Below are positions 44,389 to 53,398 of a stretch of DNA of 64,000 nucleotides, one piece after another. The translations under genes and the position numbers were made by a program. The stretch's first letter is position 1; every line of letters starts with the position of its first letter. Location of the stretch: positions 6,200,001 through 6,264,000 of the forward strand of contig NZ_CP080377.1 in the NCBI RefSeq assembly GCF_019443505.1, given 5' to 3'. A model generated the notes under the pieces. It was not told the origin of the DNA and did not search any database. It saw nothing but the letters and a program-made list of their open reading frames with translations. The DNA is from Janthinobacterium sp. PAMC25594. Lineage in GTDB: Bacteria > Pseudomonadota > Gammaproteobacteria > Burkholderiales > Burkholderiaceae_D.

Positions 44389-45345
44389 ATGCAAGACAAA
44401 TATCAATACGGCGAAGACCGTCCCGGCAACCCGTCCGTGGCCTATACAGAGCAAACCCAGTTGCGCGACATCGAGAAACAGCTGCCCCTGCGCGTGCTGT
44501 CCGACAGCGATTTTTTACACTGGCAAACCTACGGCTACGTCATCGTCAAAGATGCCGTGTCGCCCGAGCAAGTGCGGCGCACAACAGATTTCCTGTGGGA
44601 GTTCCAGGGACTCGACCAGCATGATCCCGCCACCTGGAACCGGGACCAGTTGCGCGACCATGCGATGAAGGAACTCAACGGCTCCGGCATGGTCGAGGCC
44701 TATCACCACCAGACCCTGTGGGACAACCGCCAGACCCAACGCGTCTATGACGCCTTCGTCGACATCTGGGACCGTCAGGATTTGTGGGTGACCATCGACC
44801 GCGCCAACCTGAACACGCCGAACCATGGCAAACGCAAGTTTAGCGGTTTCATCCACTGGGATGCGGACACCACGCTCGACCCGCTGCCCGTCAACGTGCA
44901 GGGCGTGCTGGCCCTGTCCGACACCTCGCCCGAGAGCGGCGGTTTTCAATGCTATCCGGAACTGTTCAACAATTTGCTCGCGTGGCGCAAGACGGTGCCG
45001 CTCGACCGCAATCCGTGGCAGCCGGACCTGGCGACGGTGCCGTACCCGATGCAATTCATCGCCATGAAGAAGGGAGAACTGTTGATCTTCAACAGCCTGC
45101 TGGCGCACGGCATCCGCCCGAACACGTCCACGGACCAGGTGCGCCTGGCGCAATATATTTCCTTCACGCCAGCCCAGCAAGACAACCAGGCCTTGCGCGA
45201 CTGGCGGGTGCAAAGCTGGCGCGAGCGCAGCGCGCCACAAGGTTATGCGTTTCCCGGCGACCCCGAGGAAAAGGAAAAGCTGTGCTATCCGCAGGCGCGT
45301 TTGACTGCGCTGGGCGAGCGGATCCTTGGCGCGCGCGACTGGTAA
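44389..45345 (+). CDS. Phytanoyl-CoA dioxygenase (PhyH) family protein
   Basis: 318-residue Fe(II)/2-oxoglutarate dioxygenase. The facial triad is visible: H156 and D158 (FIHWDAD) and H240 (LLAHGIRP), with R252 as the likely 2-oxoglutarate ligand (DQVRLAQY). SD AGGAGA precedes the ATG. Members hydroxylate diverse small molecules; the substrate is unknown here. It is divergent from an AraC regulator and followed by an FMN alpha-hydroxyacid dehydrogenase, which may form a short catabolic set. Confidence 0.85.
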   Translation: MQDKYQYGEDRPGNPSVAYTEQTQLRDIEKQLPLRVLSDSDFLHWQTYGYVIVKDAVSPEQVRRTTDFLWEFQGLDQHDPATWNRDQLRDHAMKELNGSGMVEAYHHQTLWDNRQTQRVYDAFVDIWDRQDLWVTIDRANLNTPNHGKRKFSGFIHWDADTTLDPLPVNVQGVLALSDTSPESGGFQCYPELFNNLLAWRKTVPLDRNPWQPDLATVPYPMQFIAMKKGELLIFNSLLAHGIRPNTSTDQVRLAQYISFTPAQQDNQALRDWRVQSWRERSAPQGYAFPGDPEEKEKLCYPQARLTALGERILGARDW

Positions 45346-45437
45346 GCCACGTTCTGTCCGCCAGTCTTGCCTGCCGGATAGACAATTGCGGGTAAATGCA
45401 CGATCATGGTTCGACTTGCCATCGACCGAGGAAACGC

Positions 45438-46583
45438 ATGAGTATCATCACCTGCATCGAAGACTTGCGCGTGCTGGCCCAGAAACGGGTGCCGCGCATG
45501 TTTTACGACTACGCCGATTCCGGTTCCTGGACGGAATCGACGTACCGCGCCAACAACAGCGATTTCGCCAAGATCAAGTTCCGCCAGCGCGTGGCCGTCA
45601 ACCTGGAAAACCGCAGCCTGGCTTCGACCATGGTCGGACAGGCCGTTTCCATGCCGGTGGCCCTGTCGCCCACGGGCTTGACGGGCATGCAGCATGCGGA
45701 TGGCGAAATTCTCGCGGCCCAGGCCGCTGAAAAATTCGGCGTGCCGTTCACCCTGTCGACCATGAGCATCTGCTCGATCGAGGACGTGGCGGCGAACACG
45801 ACGAAACCGTTCTGGTTCCAGCTGTACGTGATGAAAGACCGCGAATTCATCAACCGCCTGATCGACCGCGCCAAGGCGGCCAAGTGCGGCGCGCTCGTAT
45901 TGACGCTGGACTTGCAGGTGCTGGGACAGCGCCACAAGGACTTGCGCAACGGCCTGTCCGCGCCGCCCAAGCTGACCATTCCGAACATCCTCAACATGGC
46001 CACCAAGCCGCGCTGGGTGGCGGGCATGCTGGGCACGAAACGGCGCGGCTTCGGCAACATCGTCGGCCACGCCACGTCCGTGTCGGACATGTCGTCGCTG
46101 TCGGCCTGGACGCAGCAGCAGTTCGACCTGAGCCTGTCGTGGGCCGACGTGGAATGGATCAAGCAGCGCTGGGGTGGCAAACTCATCATCAAGGGCATCA
46201 TGGACCCGGAAGACGCGCGCCTGGCCGTCAACAGCGGCGCCGACGCGCTGATCGTCTCGAACCACGGTGGGCGCCAGCTCGACGGCGCGCAATCGTCGAT
46301 CGAAGCCTTGCCCGCCATCGTCGACGCCGTCGGCTGCCAGATCGAAGTGCACATGGACGGCGGCATCCGCTCGGGCCAGGACGTGATCAAGGCCGTGGCG
46401 CTGGGCGCCAAGGGCGTCTACATCGGCCGCCCGTTTTTATACGGCCTGGGCGCCATGGGCGGCCCGGGCGTGAGCAAATGCCTGGACATTATCCGCAATG
46501 AGCTCGACCTGACGATGGCGTTTTGCGGCTTGCGCGACTTGCAACAGGTGGATAAAAAAATCCTGCTGCCGGGCACGTTTTAA
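45438..46583 (+). CDS. lldD: FMN-dependent L-lactate dehydrogenase-type enzyme (LldD-like)
   Basis: 381-residue alpha-hydroxyacid oxidase family protein. The opening RVPRMFYDYADSGSWTEST, the FMN-binding ALSPTGLTGMQHADGE, the catalytic base in VSNHGGRQLDG and the GGIRSGQDVIKAVALGAKG phosphate site all match LldD. It oxidises L-lactate, or a related 2-hydroxy acid, to the 2-oxo acid and passes electrons to the quinone pool. GAGGAAA precedes the ATG at 45438; the upstream extension is rejected. No lactate permease lies next to it. Confidence 0.9.
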   Translation: MSIITCIEDLRVLAQKRVPRMFYDYADSGSWTESTYRANNSDFAKIKFRQRVAVNLENRSLASTMVGQAVSMPVALSPTGLTGMQHADGEILAAQAAEKFGVPFTLSTMSICSIEDVAANTTKPFWFQLYVMKDREFINRLIDRAKAAKCGALVLTLDLQVLGQRHKDLRNGLSAPPKLTIPNILNMATKPRWVAGMLGTKRRGFGNIVGHATSVSDMSSLSAWTQQQFDLSLSWADVEWIKQRWGGKLIIKGIMDPEDARLAVNSGADALIVSNHGGRQLDGAQSSIEALPAIVDAVGCQIEVHMDGGIRSGQDVIKAVALGAKGVYIGRPFLYGLGAMGGPGVSKCLDIIRNELDLTMAFCGLRDLQQVDKKILLPGTF

Positions 46584-47086
46584 GCCGTCACCCGCACGAG
46601 GTTAAAACCTTCCGATGCGGCGGGCGGCACGAAGTGGCGAGTAATCTCATCAAATTGCGCGTCGCTGGTGGAAAACGGGTGCAGCCCGCTGGCATTGCGC
46701 TGGCGCAAGCGCGCCTTGCATGCGTCGTCTGGCACGTCCAAGTAATGCAGCACGTGCGGTGCGCCCGCCTGCTGGAACAGCTCGCGCATCCAGGCGCGGC
46801 TGGCGGGCGTATTCGCGGGGAAATCGAGCACGACGGACACGCCCGCCCGCAGCAGTTGCAGGGCCAGAGGCGCGATGGCCGCGCGCAGCCGCGCCGCGCA
46901 GGCCACATAGTCGGCCAGGCTGGCGATCTGGCCCGGATACAGCTGCGCCAGCAGGCTGTCTTCGCTGATGCGCACCGTGTGCGGTGCGCTGGCCAGCCGG
47001 GCCGTCAGGGTGGATTTGCCGGACGCAATCTTGCCGCACACGAGGTGCAGGGTGGGGGTAACGGGGGTGCTGGAAGTGGTTTGCAT
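46580..47086 (-). CDS. Small P-loop kinase-like ATPase
   Basis: 168-residue AAA_33/zeta-like P-loop protein. Walker A is GKIASGKST; a further region (ISEDSLLAQLYPGQI) and the arginine-rich lid (KARLRQRNASG) follow the nucleoside-kinase pattern. The substrate is unknown. The ATG at 47086 is the family-like start; the ORF continues upstream but has no support. The stop lies four bases inside the end of the lldD-like gene, tail to tail. Confidence 0.72.
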   Translation of the reverse strand: MQTTSSTPVTPTLHLVCGKIASGKSTLTARLASAPHTVRISEDSLLAQLYPGQIASLADYVACAARLRAAIAPLALQLLRAGVSVVLDFPANTPASRAWMRELFQQAGAPHVLHYLDVPDDACKARLRQRNASGLHPFSTSDAQFDEITRHFVPPAASEGFNLVRVTA

Positions 47087-47147
47087 GGTCGCTCGCTCAG
47101 GTGAGTAAAACAAAGCCTGCGAGACGTCTTGATTGTTTGTTGCGTAT

Positions 47148-47266
47148 CCAAGCCGCCTTGCAGGCGGCTTGGTCAATGTCATTCCTGTCCAGCCACCATG
47201 TGTAAAATGGCGGCAATAATCGATGGCAGGGGCGGGAATGACGATGGCATGGAGCAACAATGCCAT
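47148..47266. repeat. Cluster of three inverted repeats
   Basis: CCAAGCCGCC / GGCGGCTTGG (47148-47157, 47163-47172), GTCATTCC / GGAATGAC (47178-47185, 47235-47242) and ATGGCAT / ATGCCAT (47244-47250, 47260-47266). All arms are perfect. They lie in the 210-bp gap between two minus-strand genes, with no T-run. Possibly a dispersed palindromic element. Confidence 0.5.
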
Positions 47267-47296
47267 GCGATGGATGGCGTTGTCAATGCTTGGTCT

Positions 47297-48094
47297 TTAC
47301 TCGAACAATTGCCGGTACTGCGCATACGGTTCCATGCCCATGCTGGCGCGGCGCTGCTCCAGCCGCTGCGGATCGTCGATGGGGAAGGGGACCGTCTTGC
47401 CGGTGCTATCCGTGCGGAACTGGCTGCCGTACAGCTGCGGCAGCTTGTCATTGCTCAAGTCGCGGTCGATCGCCAGTGCGAGCTTCGATGGCGTGATCTC
47501 CCCCCGTGCCGCTGCTGCGCGCATCAGTGGCAGACTGCTTTTCAGAAAAAGTTCCGAGCCATGCTGGGCGATCAGCCAGGCGCTGCCCGCCGCCTTGTAG
47601 CCCACCATCGTTTGCGTGGGCCAGCCCTTGCTGGCGATGATTTGCCGCAAGCGTTGCTCACGTGCCTTATCCGTGGCCAGCATGCGCTGGCGTGTGGCCA
47701 GGTCCGGCCCCGTTGGCGGGAATCCCGGGCGCAGGGCCTGGTCTTCCTGTTCCATGGTCCGTAATTCCGCTGCCAGCGCCGCTTCGGGCACCGCGGCCGG
47801 ATACAGCAGGAAGTCCAGCGCGCCCGCCGTGGCCGCGCTGAAGATGAGCTTGGGTTCCGCTTCCCAGTCGGGCGATTGCAAGAGCAGTACCAGTGTGGCG
47901 CCTTCCGGTACGTCAATGCGGTAGCGGCCATTTTCGACCGTGCCATGTATCCGCGGCTCGCCGTGCATGCGCTCGGCAACGATGGTGATGACTGGCGGCA
48001 ACGGCGGGCCGTTGCTGCGGATGGTGCCGCTCAGTTCGAAGGCGCCCGCATGGGCGCTCCAGCACAGCAGGATGGCGAAGGTCAGGCGTGGCAT
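47297..48094 (-). CDS. DUF6624 domain secreted protein
   Basis: 265 residues from the ATG at 48094. Signal peptide (LTFAILLCWSAHAGA), a beta-rich N-terminal part, and a DUF6624 domain in the C-terminal half: SAWLIAQHGSELFLKSSLPLM, then LALAIDRDLSNDKLPQLYGSQF. The family is uncharacterised; similar domains occur in secreted proteins and stand-alone. The next gene upstream ends ten bases away, so the two may be cotranscribed. Confidence 0.7.
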   Translation of the reverse strand: MPRLTFAILLCWSAHAGAFELSGTIRSNGPPLPPVITIVAERMHGEPRIHGTVENGRYRIDVPEGATLVLLLQSPDWEAEPKLIFSAATAGALDFLLYPAAVPEAALAAELRTMEQEDQALRPGFPPTGPDLATRQRMLATDKAREQRLRQIIASKGWPTQTMVGYKAAGSAWLIAQHGSELFLKSSLPLMRAAAARGEITPSKLALAIDRDLSNDKLPQLYGSQFRTDSTGKTVPFPIDDPQRLEQRRASMGMEPYAQYRQLFE

Positions 48095-48104
48095 CGGAGT
48101 CCGT

Positions 48105-48761
48105 TCAGGAGTGGGGGAGGTCGAGCAAGGTCCAGGTTTCACGGAACGTGGCCGCATCGAGCGGCCGCGCATGCGGGTCGTCGGGCTGGAACAGGCCGCC
48201 GATCAGCATATCCTGGATGGCGCCCGTGAAGCCGCCATACGCTGCGCGGCCCCACTGGCGGCGCGTGTGGGCGAAGACGACGGCACCTTGCTGCGCCGCC
48301 AGTTGCGCCAGCGCTTGCCGCAAGGTGGCGGCCCCTTCCGGGCCCATGTCCGTGGCGATGGCGTACACTAGGCGCTGGCCGAATTGCAGGGGCTTGCCTG
48401 CCAGTCCCAGCAGCGATTCGTTGGCCAGCGCGAGGAACACATCGGGCGCCTGGTCGTCTTTTTCGCAGACGGTCCAGGTGGGCGCCCAGGCTTCCAGGGT
48501 CATGAAGCGCGCTTGCGTCGTGGCCGCCGTGTGCGTCCACTTCGCGTGCGATTTTTCATCCCAGCCCAGGCGGCCAAAGGGAATCGGCTTGCCCTTGGGG
48601 TTGTATTGATGGCTGCGCACGCCGGCCTTGCCCCGCGCTTGCGCCATCAGGCCATCGAGGCTGGCGGCAAACGGCGTCCATTGCGCCGCCTGCCACAGCG
48701 GCGCGGCATCGGGCGCGGCCAGCAGCAGGAACACTTCGTACTCACGTGAAAAAAACGCCAT
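48105..48761 (-). CDS. Hypothetical protein
   Basis: 218-residue soluble protein starting MAFFSREYEVFLLLAAPDAA. No signal peptide, membrane segment or known motif is visible. It has several tryptophans (WTPF, WAPTWTV, WGRAAYGG). It sits ten bases upstream of the DUF6624 gene and ten bases downstream of a CPBP protease gene, all on the minus strand, suggesting one operon. The function is unknown. Confidence 0.55.
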   Translation of the reverse strand: MAFFSREYEVFLLLAAPDAAPLWQAAQWTPFAASLDGLMAQARGKAGVRSHQYNPKGKPIPFGRLGWDEKSHAKWTHTAATTQARFMTLEAWAPTWTVCEKDDQAPDVFLALANESLLGLAGKPLQFGQRLVYAIATDMGPEGAATLRQALAQLAAQQGAVVFAHTRRQWGRAAYGGFTGAIQDMLIGGLFQPDDPHARPLDAATFRETWTLLDLPHS

Positions 48762-48770
48762 CTACCTTCC

Positions 48771-49562
48771 TTATCGTTGCAGTTCAGATATGGCCGCCCG
48801 CTGGCTGGGGCGCAGCAGGTAGACGCCATACAGGCACAGGGGCAGCACGGCCAGCAGGGCGATAGTCGGCAGGATCGATGCGCCGTCTTCGGCCGGGTTG
48901 GGCAAGGTGGCCGTCACCAGCGCGTAGTCCCATAGTCCATGCACGAGGACCATCGGCCATACCGAGCGGGTGCGCAGGCGGATGGCCGCATAGCCGACGC
49001 CTTGCAGGGTGGCGGCGACGGCTTGCCACACGGCGCCGCTGACGTCGCCCGTGGCCAGGCCGTTGGCCAAGTGGGCCAGGCCGAACAGCGCCGAGGACAT
49101 CAAAACGGCGGGCCAGACGGCGTAGCGGTCCAGCATGCCCTGCAGCAAGATGGCGCGGAACATCAGTTCTTCCGAGATGGCCACCAGCGCCGCATTGCAC
49201 GCCACGATCAGCAGCACGCGCGGCTGCGGCCAGCCGCCCGCCCAGGCCAGCAGCAACATCAGCAAGGCATACAGCAGCGGTGGCCAGACCAGCCACGTGC
49301 TTTTCCATGGCTGCGGCGCGCACAGGCCCGCCGCGCGGCGCTGGCCGGACGCCAGCAGCAGCGCCAGTGCGAACACGGCGGCCAGCGCCCACGACAGGCC
49401 GATACGGCCGGTGACGGCTGCGCCCGGCAAGGCGTAGCCGGCCGCTTCCAGCCAGCGGCCGCCCATGCTCAGGGCCAGCCAGATGGCCAGTGCGCCGATG
49501 GCGAGCGGCATGGTGAGGTGGATTCTGGGGATGGACATGGTCGGCTTCGGTGTGTGCTGCAT
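48771..49562 (-). CDS. CPBP (CAAX) family intramembrane metalloprotease
   Basis: 263 residues with about seven membrane segments. The metal motifs are EELMFR, FGLAH and VHGLWD, in the order expected of Rce1/CPBP proteases (glutamates and histidines bind zinc). Bacterial members often serve in bacteriocin immunity or maturation of small peptides, but many are uncharacterised. An alternative start at 49538 (MSIPRIHLT) would drop eight residues; neither has a good SD. Confidence 0.75.
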   Translation of the reverse strand: MQHTPKPTMSIPRIHLTMPLAIGALAIWLALSMGGRWLEAAGYALPGAAVTGRIGLSWALAAVFALALLLASGQRRAAGLCAPQPWKSTWLVWPPLLYALLMLLLAWAGGWPQPRVLLIVACNAALVAISEELMFRAILLQGMLDRYAVWPAVLMSSALFGLAHLANGLATGDVSGAVWQAVAATLQGVGYAAIRLRTRSVWPMVLVHGLWDYALVTATLPNPAEDGASILPTIALLAVLPLCLYGVYLLRPSQRAAISELQR

Positions 49563-49716
49563 CGTTTACTGCGTGCATGAGCGGATCATGAAGTTGCATC
49601 TATGATATGGATAAACATTGCCATAGTACATTAAAAGCCGCGCTGCAAAGTTGCCACATCATTACAATTGCATGGAATAATAAGCATTGCTCGTCTCAAC
49701 CTTCGATTGGAGTTGT

Positions 49717-50280
49717 ATGGCTTACACGAAAATCCTCACCACTGAACGCCTGATCCTGCGCAAGCCGCAGCCATCCGATGAAGCGGCCCAATTCGCCATG
49801 CATGCCGACCCCGAAGTGATGCGCTATTTCAGCGAGCCGCCGTGGACCGATGCCAGCCGCGCCACGCGCCAGATTGCCGAAGACAGCGCCGCTTTCGAGA
49901 AAGAGGAATTCTTCCGCTTCGCCGTCGAGCTGAAAGCGACGGGCGAATACCTGGGCAGCTGCAGCCTGTTTTCCGAACACCGGCAGAACCGCCGCGCCGA
50001 AATCGGCTACGCGCTGGGCCGTCCGTACTGGGGCCGTGGCTATATGCACGAAGCCTTGTCGGCGCTGCTCGAATTCGCCTTCGTCGAGCGCGACCTGAAC
50101 CGCCTGGAAGCCGACATCGACCCGCATAACGCCGGTTCGGCCAGCGCCCTGGAGCGCCAGGGTTTCAACAAGGAAGGCTTCCTGCCCGAACGCTGGATCG
50201 TGGGGGGCCACGTCAGCGATTCGGCGCTGTACGGCTTGCTGCGGCGCGAGTGGGAAGCGCGGCGTTTGCAAGCAGGATAA
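49717..50280 (+). CDS. GNAT family N-acetyltransferase (RimJ/RimL-like)
   Basis: 187-residue acetyltransferase. Opening TTERLILRKPQPSD, acetyl-CoA motif region EIGYALGRPYWGRGYMHEAL and C-terminal ALERQGFNKEGFLPERW are typical of the RimJ/RimL group, which modify protein N-termini or small amines. TTGGAG precedes the ATG at 49717. The substrate is unknown. Confidence 0.85.
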   Translation: MAYTKILTTERLILRKPQPSDEAAQFAMHADPEVMRYFSEPPWTDASRATRQIAEDSAAFEKEEFFRFAVELKATGEYLGSCSLFSEHRQNRRAEIGYALGRPYWGRGYMHEALSALLEFAFVERDLNRLEADIDPHNAGSASALERQGFNKEGFLPERWIVGGHVSDSALYGLLRREWEARRLQAG

Positions 50281-50282
50281 TC

Positions 50283-50516
50283 ATGGGGCAGCGGAAGACA
50301 TTTTCCATCCCGCTCATCCTGGCGCTGTGCCTTGCCGCCATCATTGGCGGAAATTTGCTGGGCATTTATTTGCTGCGCGATATGCCAAATGATCAACATG
50401 CGTGCACCATCGCTTGTGCGAAGAACAATCAGACGGGTTATCTGGTGTATGTCTACGGTGCCGCGCAAACTGCAGGTATGCGCGGCAAAGGCCCGGCAGA
50501 ATGCCAGTGCCGGTAA
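50283..50516 (+). CDS. Small membrane-anchored protein with four cysteines
   Basis: 77 residues starting MGQRKTFSIPLILALCLAAI: one membrane helix (about 8-30), then a short outside domain with cysteines in CTIAC and CQC that could make two disulfides. It begins two bases after the acetyltransferase stop. No known family is recognised. Confidence 0.55.
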   Translation: MGQRKTFSIPLILALCLAAIIGGNLLGIYLLRDMPNDQHACTIACAKNNQTGYLVYVYGAAQTAGMRGKGPAECQCR

Positions 50517-50568
50517 GCCGCGTGGCTTTTATTGAGCACGACAGGGAATGTAGACAGGATTAAGACTG

Positions 50569-50910
50569 ATGCAAAGAATCGAAGATTTCCAGCAAGCACT
50601 GGGCCACGCCTTGCCAGCGTACTACAAGGGCTTTCTGCAGCACTGGCAAGAGGGCATGCGGGGCGAGCAGGTATTGCTGTACGGCGCAGAAAGTTTGATG
50701 GAGCGCAACGAAACATATGACACGCAGCAATCCTGCCCCGGCTACCTCACCATCGGCGACGACAGCGGCGGGCGCGCCGTCATGCTGGCGCTCGATGGCG
50801 TTGACCGCGCCGTGTACCTGGTGGGCCATGGATCGATGCAGCGCGACGATTTCGAGCGGGCCGCCGATGATTTCGCCGCCTGGCTGGCCGCCGATTGCCC
50901 CGTCGATTGA
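50569..50910 (+). CDS. SMI1/KNR4 (SUKH) family protein
   Basis: 113-residue SUKH-fold protein: FQQALGHALPAYYKGFLQ at the start, GYLTIGDDSGGRAVMLAL in the middle and FAAWLAADCPVD at the end. SUKH proteins are often immunity proteins against contact-dependent toxins, but no toxin gene is adjacent. It stands between two small genes and a second acetyltransferase. Confidence 0.72.
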   Translation: MQRIEDFQQALGHALPAYYKGFLQHWQEGMRGEQVLLYGAESLMERNETYDTQQSCPGYLTIGDDSGGRAVMLALDGVDRAVYLVGHGSMQRDDFERAADDFAAWLAADCPVD

Positions 50911-50928
50911 TTACTCCATGAGCAAACG

Positions 50929-51468
50929 ATGAAACCGGCTGACTTGCCCTGTTCCACCCATCCCCTCGTGATCTTGCGCCGCCTGGAACGCAGCGACGTG
51001 CCCGCCTGGTATGCCTACCTGGCCGACCCTGTCGTCGTCGAGCACACGAGCTGGGACTTGCGCAGCATCGACGACCTGCAGGCCAATTTCGATGACTATG
51101 CATCGGCCCAGCCGTCTTCGCCCATCCGTCTGGCCGTCGTGCTGCGCGACGGCGGCCAACTGGTGGGCACCATCGGCTTGAATGCGATTTCCCCGCCGCA
51201 CCGCACGGCCGAAATCGCCTACGACCTGGCGCCTGCCGTCTGGGGGCAGGGCGTGGCCACGGCCATCGTGAACGCTGTCGTGGACTGGGGTTTCCAGCGT
51301 CTGGGCTTGCTGCGCATCCAGGCGACTGTGCTGGAGAGCAATGCACGTTCGATCCGCGTGCTCGAACGCTGCGCTTTCGAGCGGGAAGGTTATTTGCGCT
51401 GCTACCGGCAGATTCGCGGAAGATCCGGCAACTTCTGGCTGTATGCGCGCCTTGCCGGCGTTCCATGA
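50929..51468 (+). CDS. GNAT family N-acetyltransferase
   Basis: 179-residue RimJ/RimL-type acetyltransferase (LVILRRLERSDVPAWY, acetyl-CoA region EIAYDLAPAVWGQGVATAIV, then SIRVLERCAFEREGYLR). It is only distantly similar to the acetyltransferase at 49717. The stop overlaps the start of the response regulator by four bases. Confidence 0.83.
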   Translation: MKPADLPCSTHPLVILRRLERSDVPAWYAYLADPVVVEHTSWDLRSIDDLQANFDDYASAQPSSPIRLAVVLRDGGQLVGTIGLNAISPPHRTAEIAYDLAPAVWGQGVATAIVNAVVDWGFQRLGLLRIQATVLESNARSIRVLERCAFEREGYLRCYRQIRGRSGNFWLYARLAGVP

Positions 51469-52058
51469 ACAAGCTTCCCTTGAGCATCCTGCTGGTGGAA
51501 GACCACCTGGCCATCGCGCGCCAGGTGCTCGACTTCCTCGACGGCTTGGGCTGGCAGACGGACCATGCGGGCACGGGCGCGCTGGCGGTGCAATTGGCCA
51601 CGCGCAACAATTATGACGTGGTGCTGCTGGACCTGAACCTGCCCGACATCGATGGCTTGCAAGTGTGCCGCGCCATCAAGGTGGGCGCGCCCAGCAATGT
51701 GCCGATTCTGATGCTGACGGCACGCGACGCCTATGAAGACAAGGCGCTCGGCTTTCGCGATGGCGCCGACGACTATTTGACCAAGCCCTTCGACTTGCGC
51801 GAACTGGTCTTGCGCTGCGAAGCGCTGGCGCGCCGCCACCAGTTGCACGTGCACCAGGAAATGCGCGTGGGGCCCTTCACCTTGCAGACGCGCGCAGGAC
51901 GCGCCCTGCTTGGCGATGCGGCGCTGCCACTGACGCAGACGGGCTTTAAAATCTTGCTGCTGCTGTGCCGTGAACATCCGCACGCCGTATCGCGCTCGGC
52001 CTTGCTGCAGCAGCTGTGGGGTTGCTTGGCGGGGTTGGCGCGGCGGGCATGCTGGTGA
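51465..52058 (+). pseudogene. OmpR-type response regulator with a damaged DNA-binding domain
   Basis: The REC domain is intact: SILLVEDHLAIAR, acceptor in VVLLDLNLPDIDG and K in YLTKPFD. The winged-helix domain starts normally (GPFTLQTRAGRALL, LTQTGFKILLLLCREHP, SRSALLQQLWG), but directly after LLQQLWG the frame runs into 11 unrelated residues and stops at 52056-52058. The family-typical ending (LVTIPQLGYRLAFD) is present in another frame at 52049-52111. The stretch between, which should code the recognition helix, is missing. The cognate kinase follows and overlaps that hidden ending by four bases (GTGA). Confidence 0.75.
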
Positions 52059-52107
52059 CCATCCCGCAGCTGGGCTACCGCCTTGCCTTCGACTCTGCGG
52101 CATCTCC

Positions 52108-53325
52108 GTGAGCCAGTCGATCCGCCACCAGCTGTTCGCCGCCCTGGCCGGCTTCACCGTCCTGCTGTGCCTGTGCTACACGGGCCTGGCGCTGGTGATC
52201 GCCTATGTGACGGAAGACATGCTGGTGCAGCGCCTGCTGGAGCGCGAAGCGGCGGCCATCAGCCAGCGCTGGCGCCAGCAAGGTGAGCTGACGCCGTCTG
52301 GCAGCGACCTCATCACAGTTTATGGCAGCTACCTTGCATTGCCTCAAGCGGTACGTGCGCAAGTGCCGCCGTCCGCCCCGCGCGGGGAGGTGTTCACGAC
52401 GACGGGCCAGCATTATCACGTGCTGGCGCTGGACCACGTTGCCGCTGGCCAGCCGCAGCGCGTGTATCTGCTGGCTGACGTGGCAGCCGTGCTGGTGGTG
52501 TCGCGCCTGGCGCAGGAAGTGGGCGGTGTCGTCGCTGGCATGGCGCTGGCGCTGATCGCCCTGGCCCTGCTGTTGGCCTACTGGCTGGCGCGGCGTCTCG
52601 TGCGGCCCTTGCAGAGACTGGCCCAGGAAGCGCGCCAGCTGGCGCCCGGCAGCGCCGTGCATTTCAGCGCGCGCGATCGCCCCGACGAGATCGGTTTCCT
52701 GGCGCGCCGCCTGGAAACCACCTTTGCCGAACTGCAGGCGGTCTTGCAGCGCGAACAGGCCTTCGCGCGCGACGTCAGCCACGAACTGCGCACGCCGCTG
52801 ACCCTGATGCACAACACGCTGGCGCTGGCGAATGCGCAGCCCCTGGGCGGGCAGGGGCAGGCGCAGCTGCAGCAATCGACGGACGACATGCGCGCCACCA
52901 TCGAGGTGTTGTTCGCGCTGGCACGGGCCGAGCAGCTGCCCGGCGAGGTGGTGGAGTTGCGCGGCTGCATAGAGCAATGCCTGCTGCGCCTGCTGGACGA
53001 CCATCCCTGGGATGCCAGCCTGCTGACCCTGGAGCTGCCCGAGCGGCTGGAGGTGCTCGGCAACGGACAGCTGACGATGTTGCTCATCAATAATTGCCTG
53101 GCCAATGCCCTGTTCCATGGCGGCCCGGCCTGCCGCATCAGTATTACGTTTGCGCAAGGCTGCCTGAGCATCGGCAATACGCTGCCGGCGGGGCGGCCAC
53201 GGCGCGTCCAGGGCTTTGCGCATGGACAGAACCTGCTGCTGCGCCTGGCACAAGCCATGCGCTGGGACATTGCTTTCCATCCCGGCGAGAGGGAGTACCG
53301 TGTCGCCATCATGGTGGTGCAATAA
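52108..53325 (+). CDS. Sensor histidine kinase
   Basis: 405-residue kinase from a GTG at 52108. Two membrane helices (about 12-35 and 135-155) flank a small periplasmic domain; HAMP follows, then HisKA with phospho-His in RDVSHELRTPLTLM. The ATPase N-box is INNCLANALFHGG; the usual DxGxG box is degenerate (SIGNTLPAGRP), as seen in one subgroup of two-component kinases. It is partner to the damaged response regulator just upstream. The signal is unknown. Confidence 0.82.
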   Translation: MSQSIRHQLFAALAGFTVLLCLCYTGLALVIAYVTEDMLVQRLLEREAAAISQRWRQQGELTPSGSDLITVYGSYLALPQAVRAQVPPSAPRGEVFTTTGQHYHVLALDHVAAGQPQRVYLLADVAAVLVVSRLAQEVGGVVAGMALALIALALLLAYWLARRLVRPLQRLAQEARQLAPGSAVHFSARDRPDEIGFLARRLETTFAELQAVLQREQAFARDVSHELRTPLTLMHNTLALANAQPLGGQGQAQLQQSTDDMRATIEVLFALARAEQLPGEVVELRGCIEQCLLRLLDDHPWDASLLTLELPERLEVLGNGQLTMLLINNCLANALFHGGPACRISITFAQGCLSIGNTLPAGRPRRVQGFAHGQNLLLRLAQAMRWDIAFHPGEREYRVAIMVVQ

Positions 53326-53398
53326 AGGCGCCGGATTTCACCGCGATTTCACCGGCGCTTGCGTAAGCTGCAAGCTCTTGATCAACGGAGAAAGCCGC

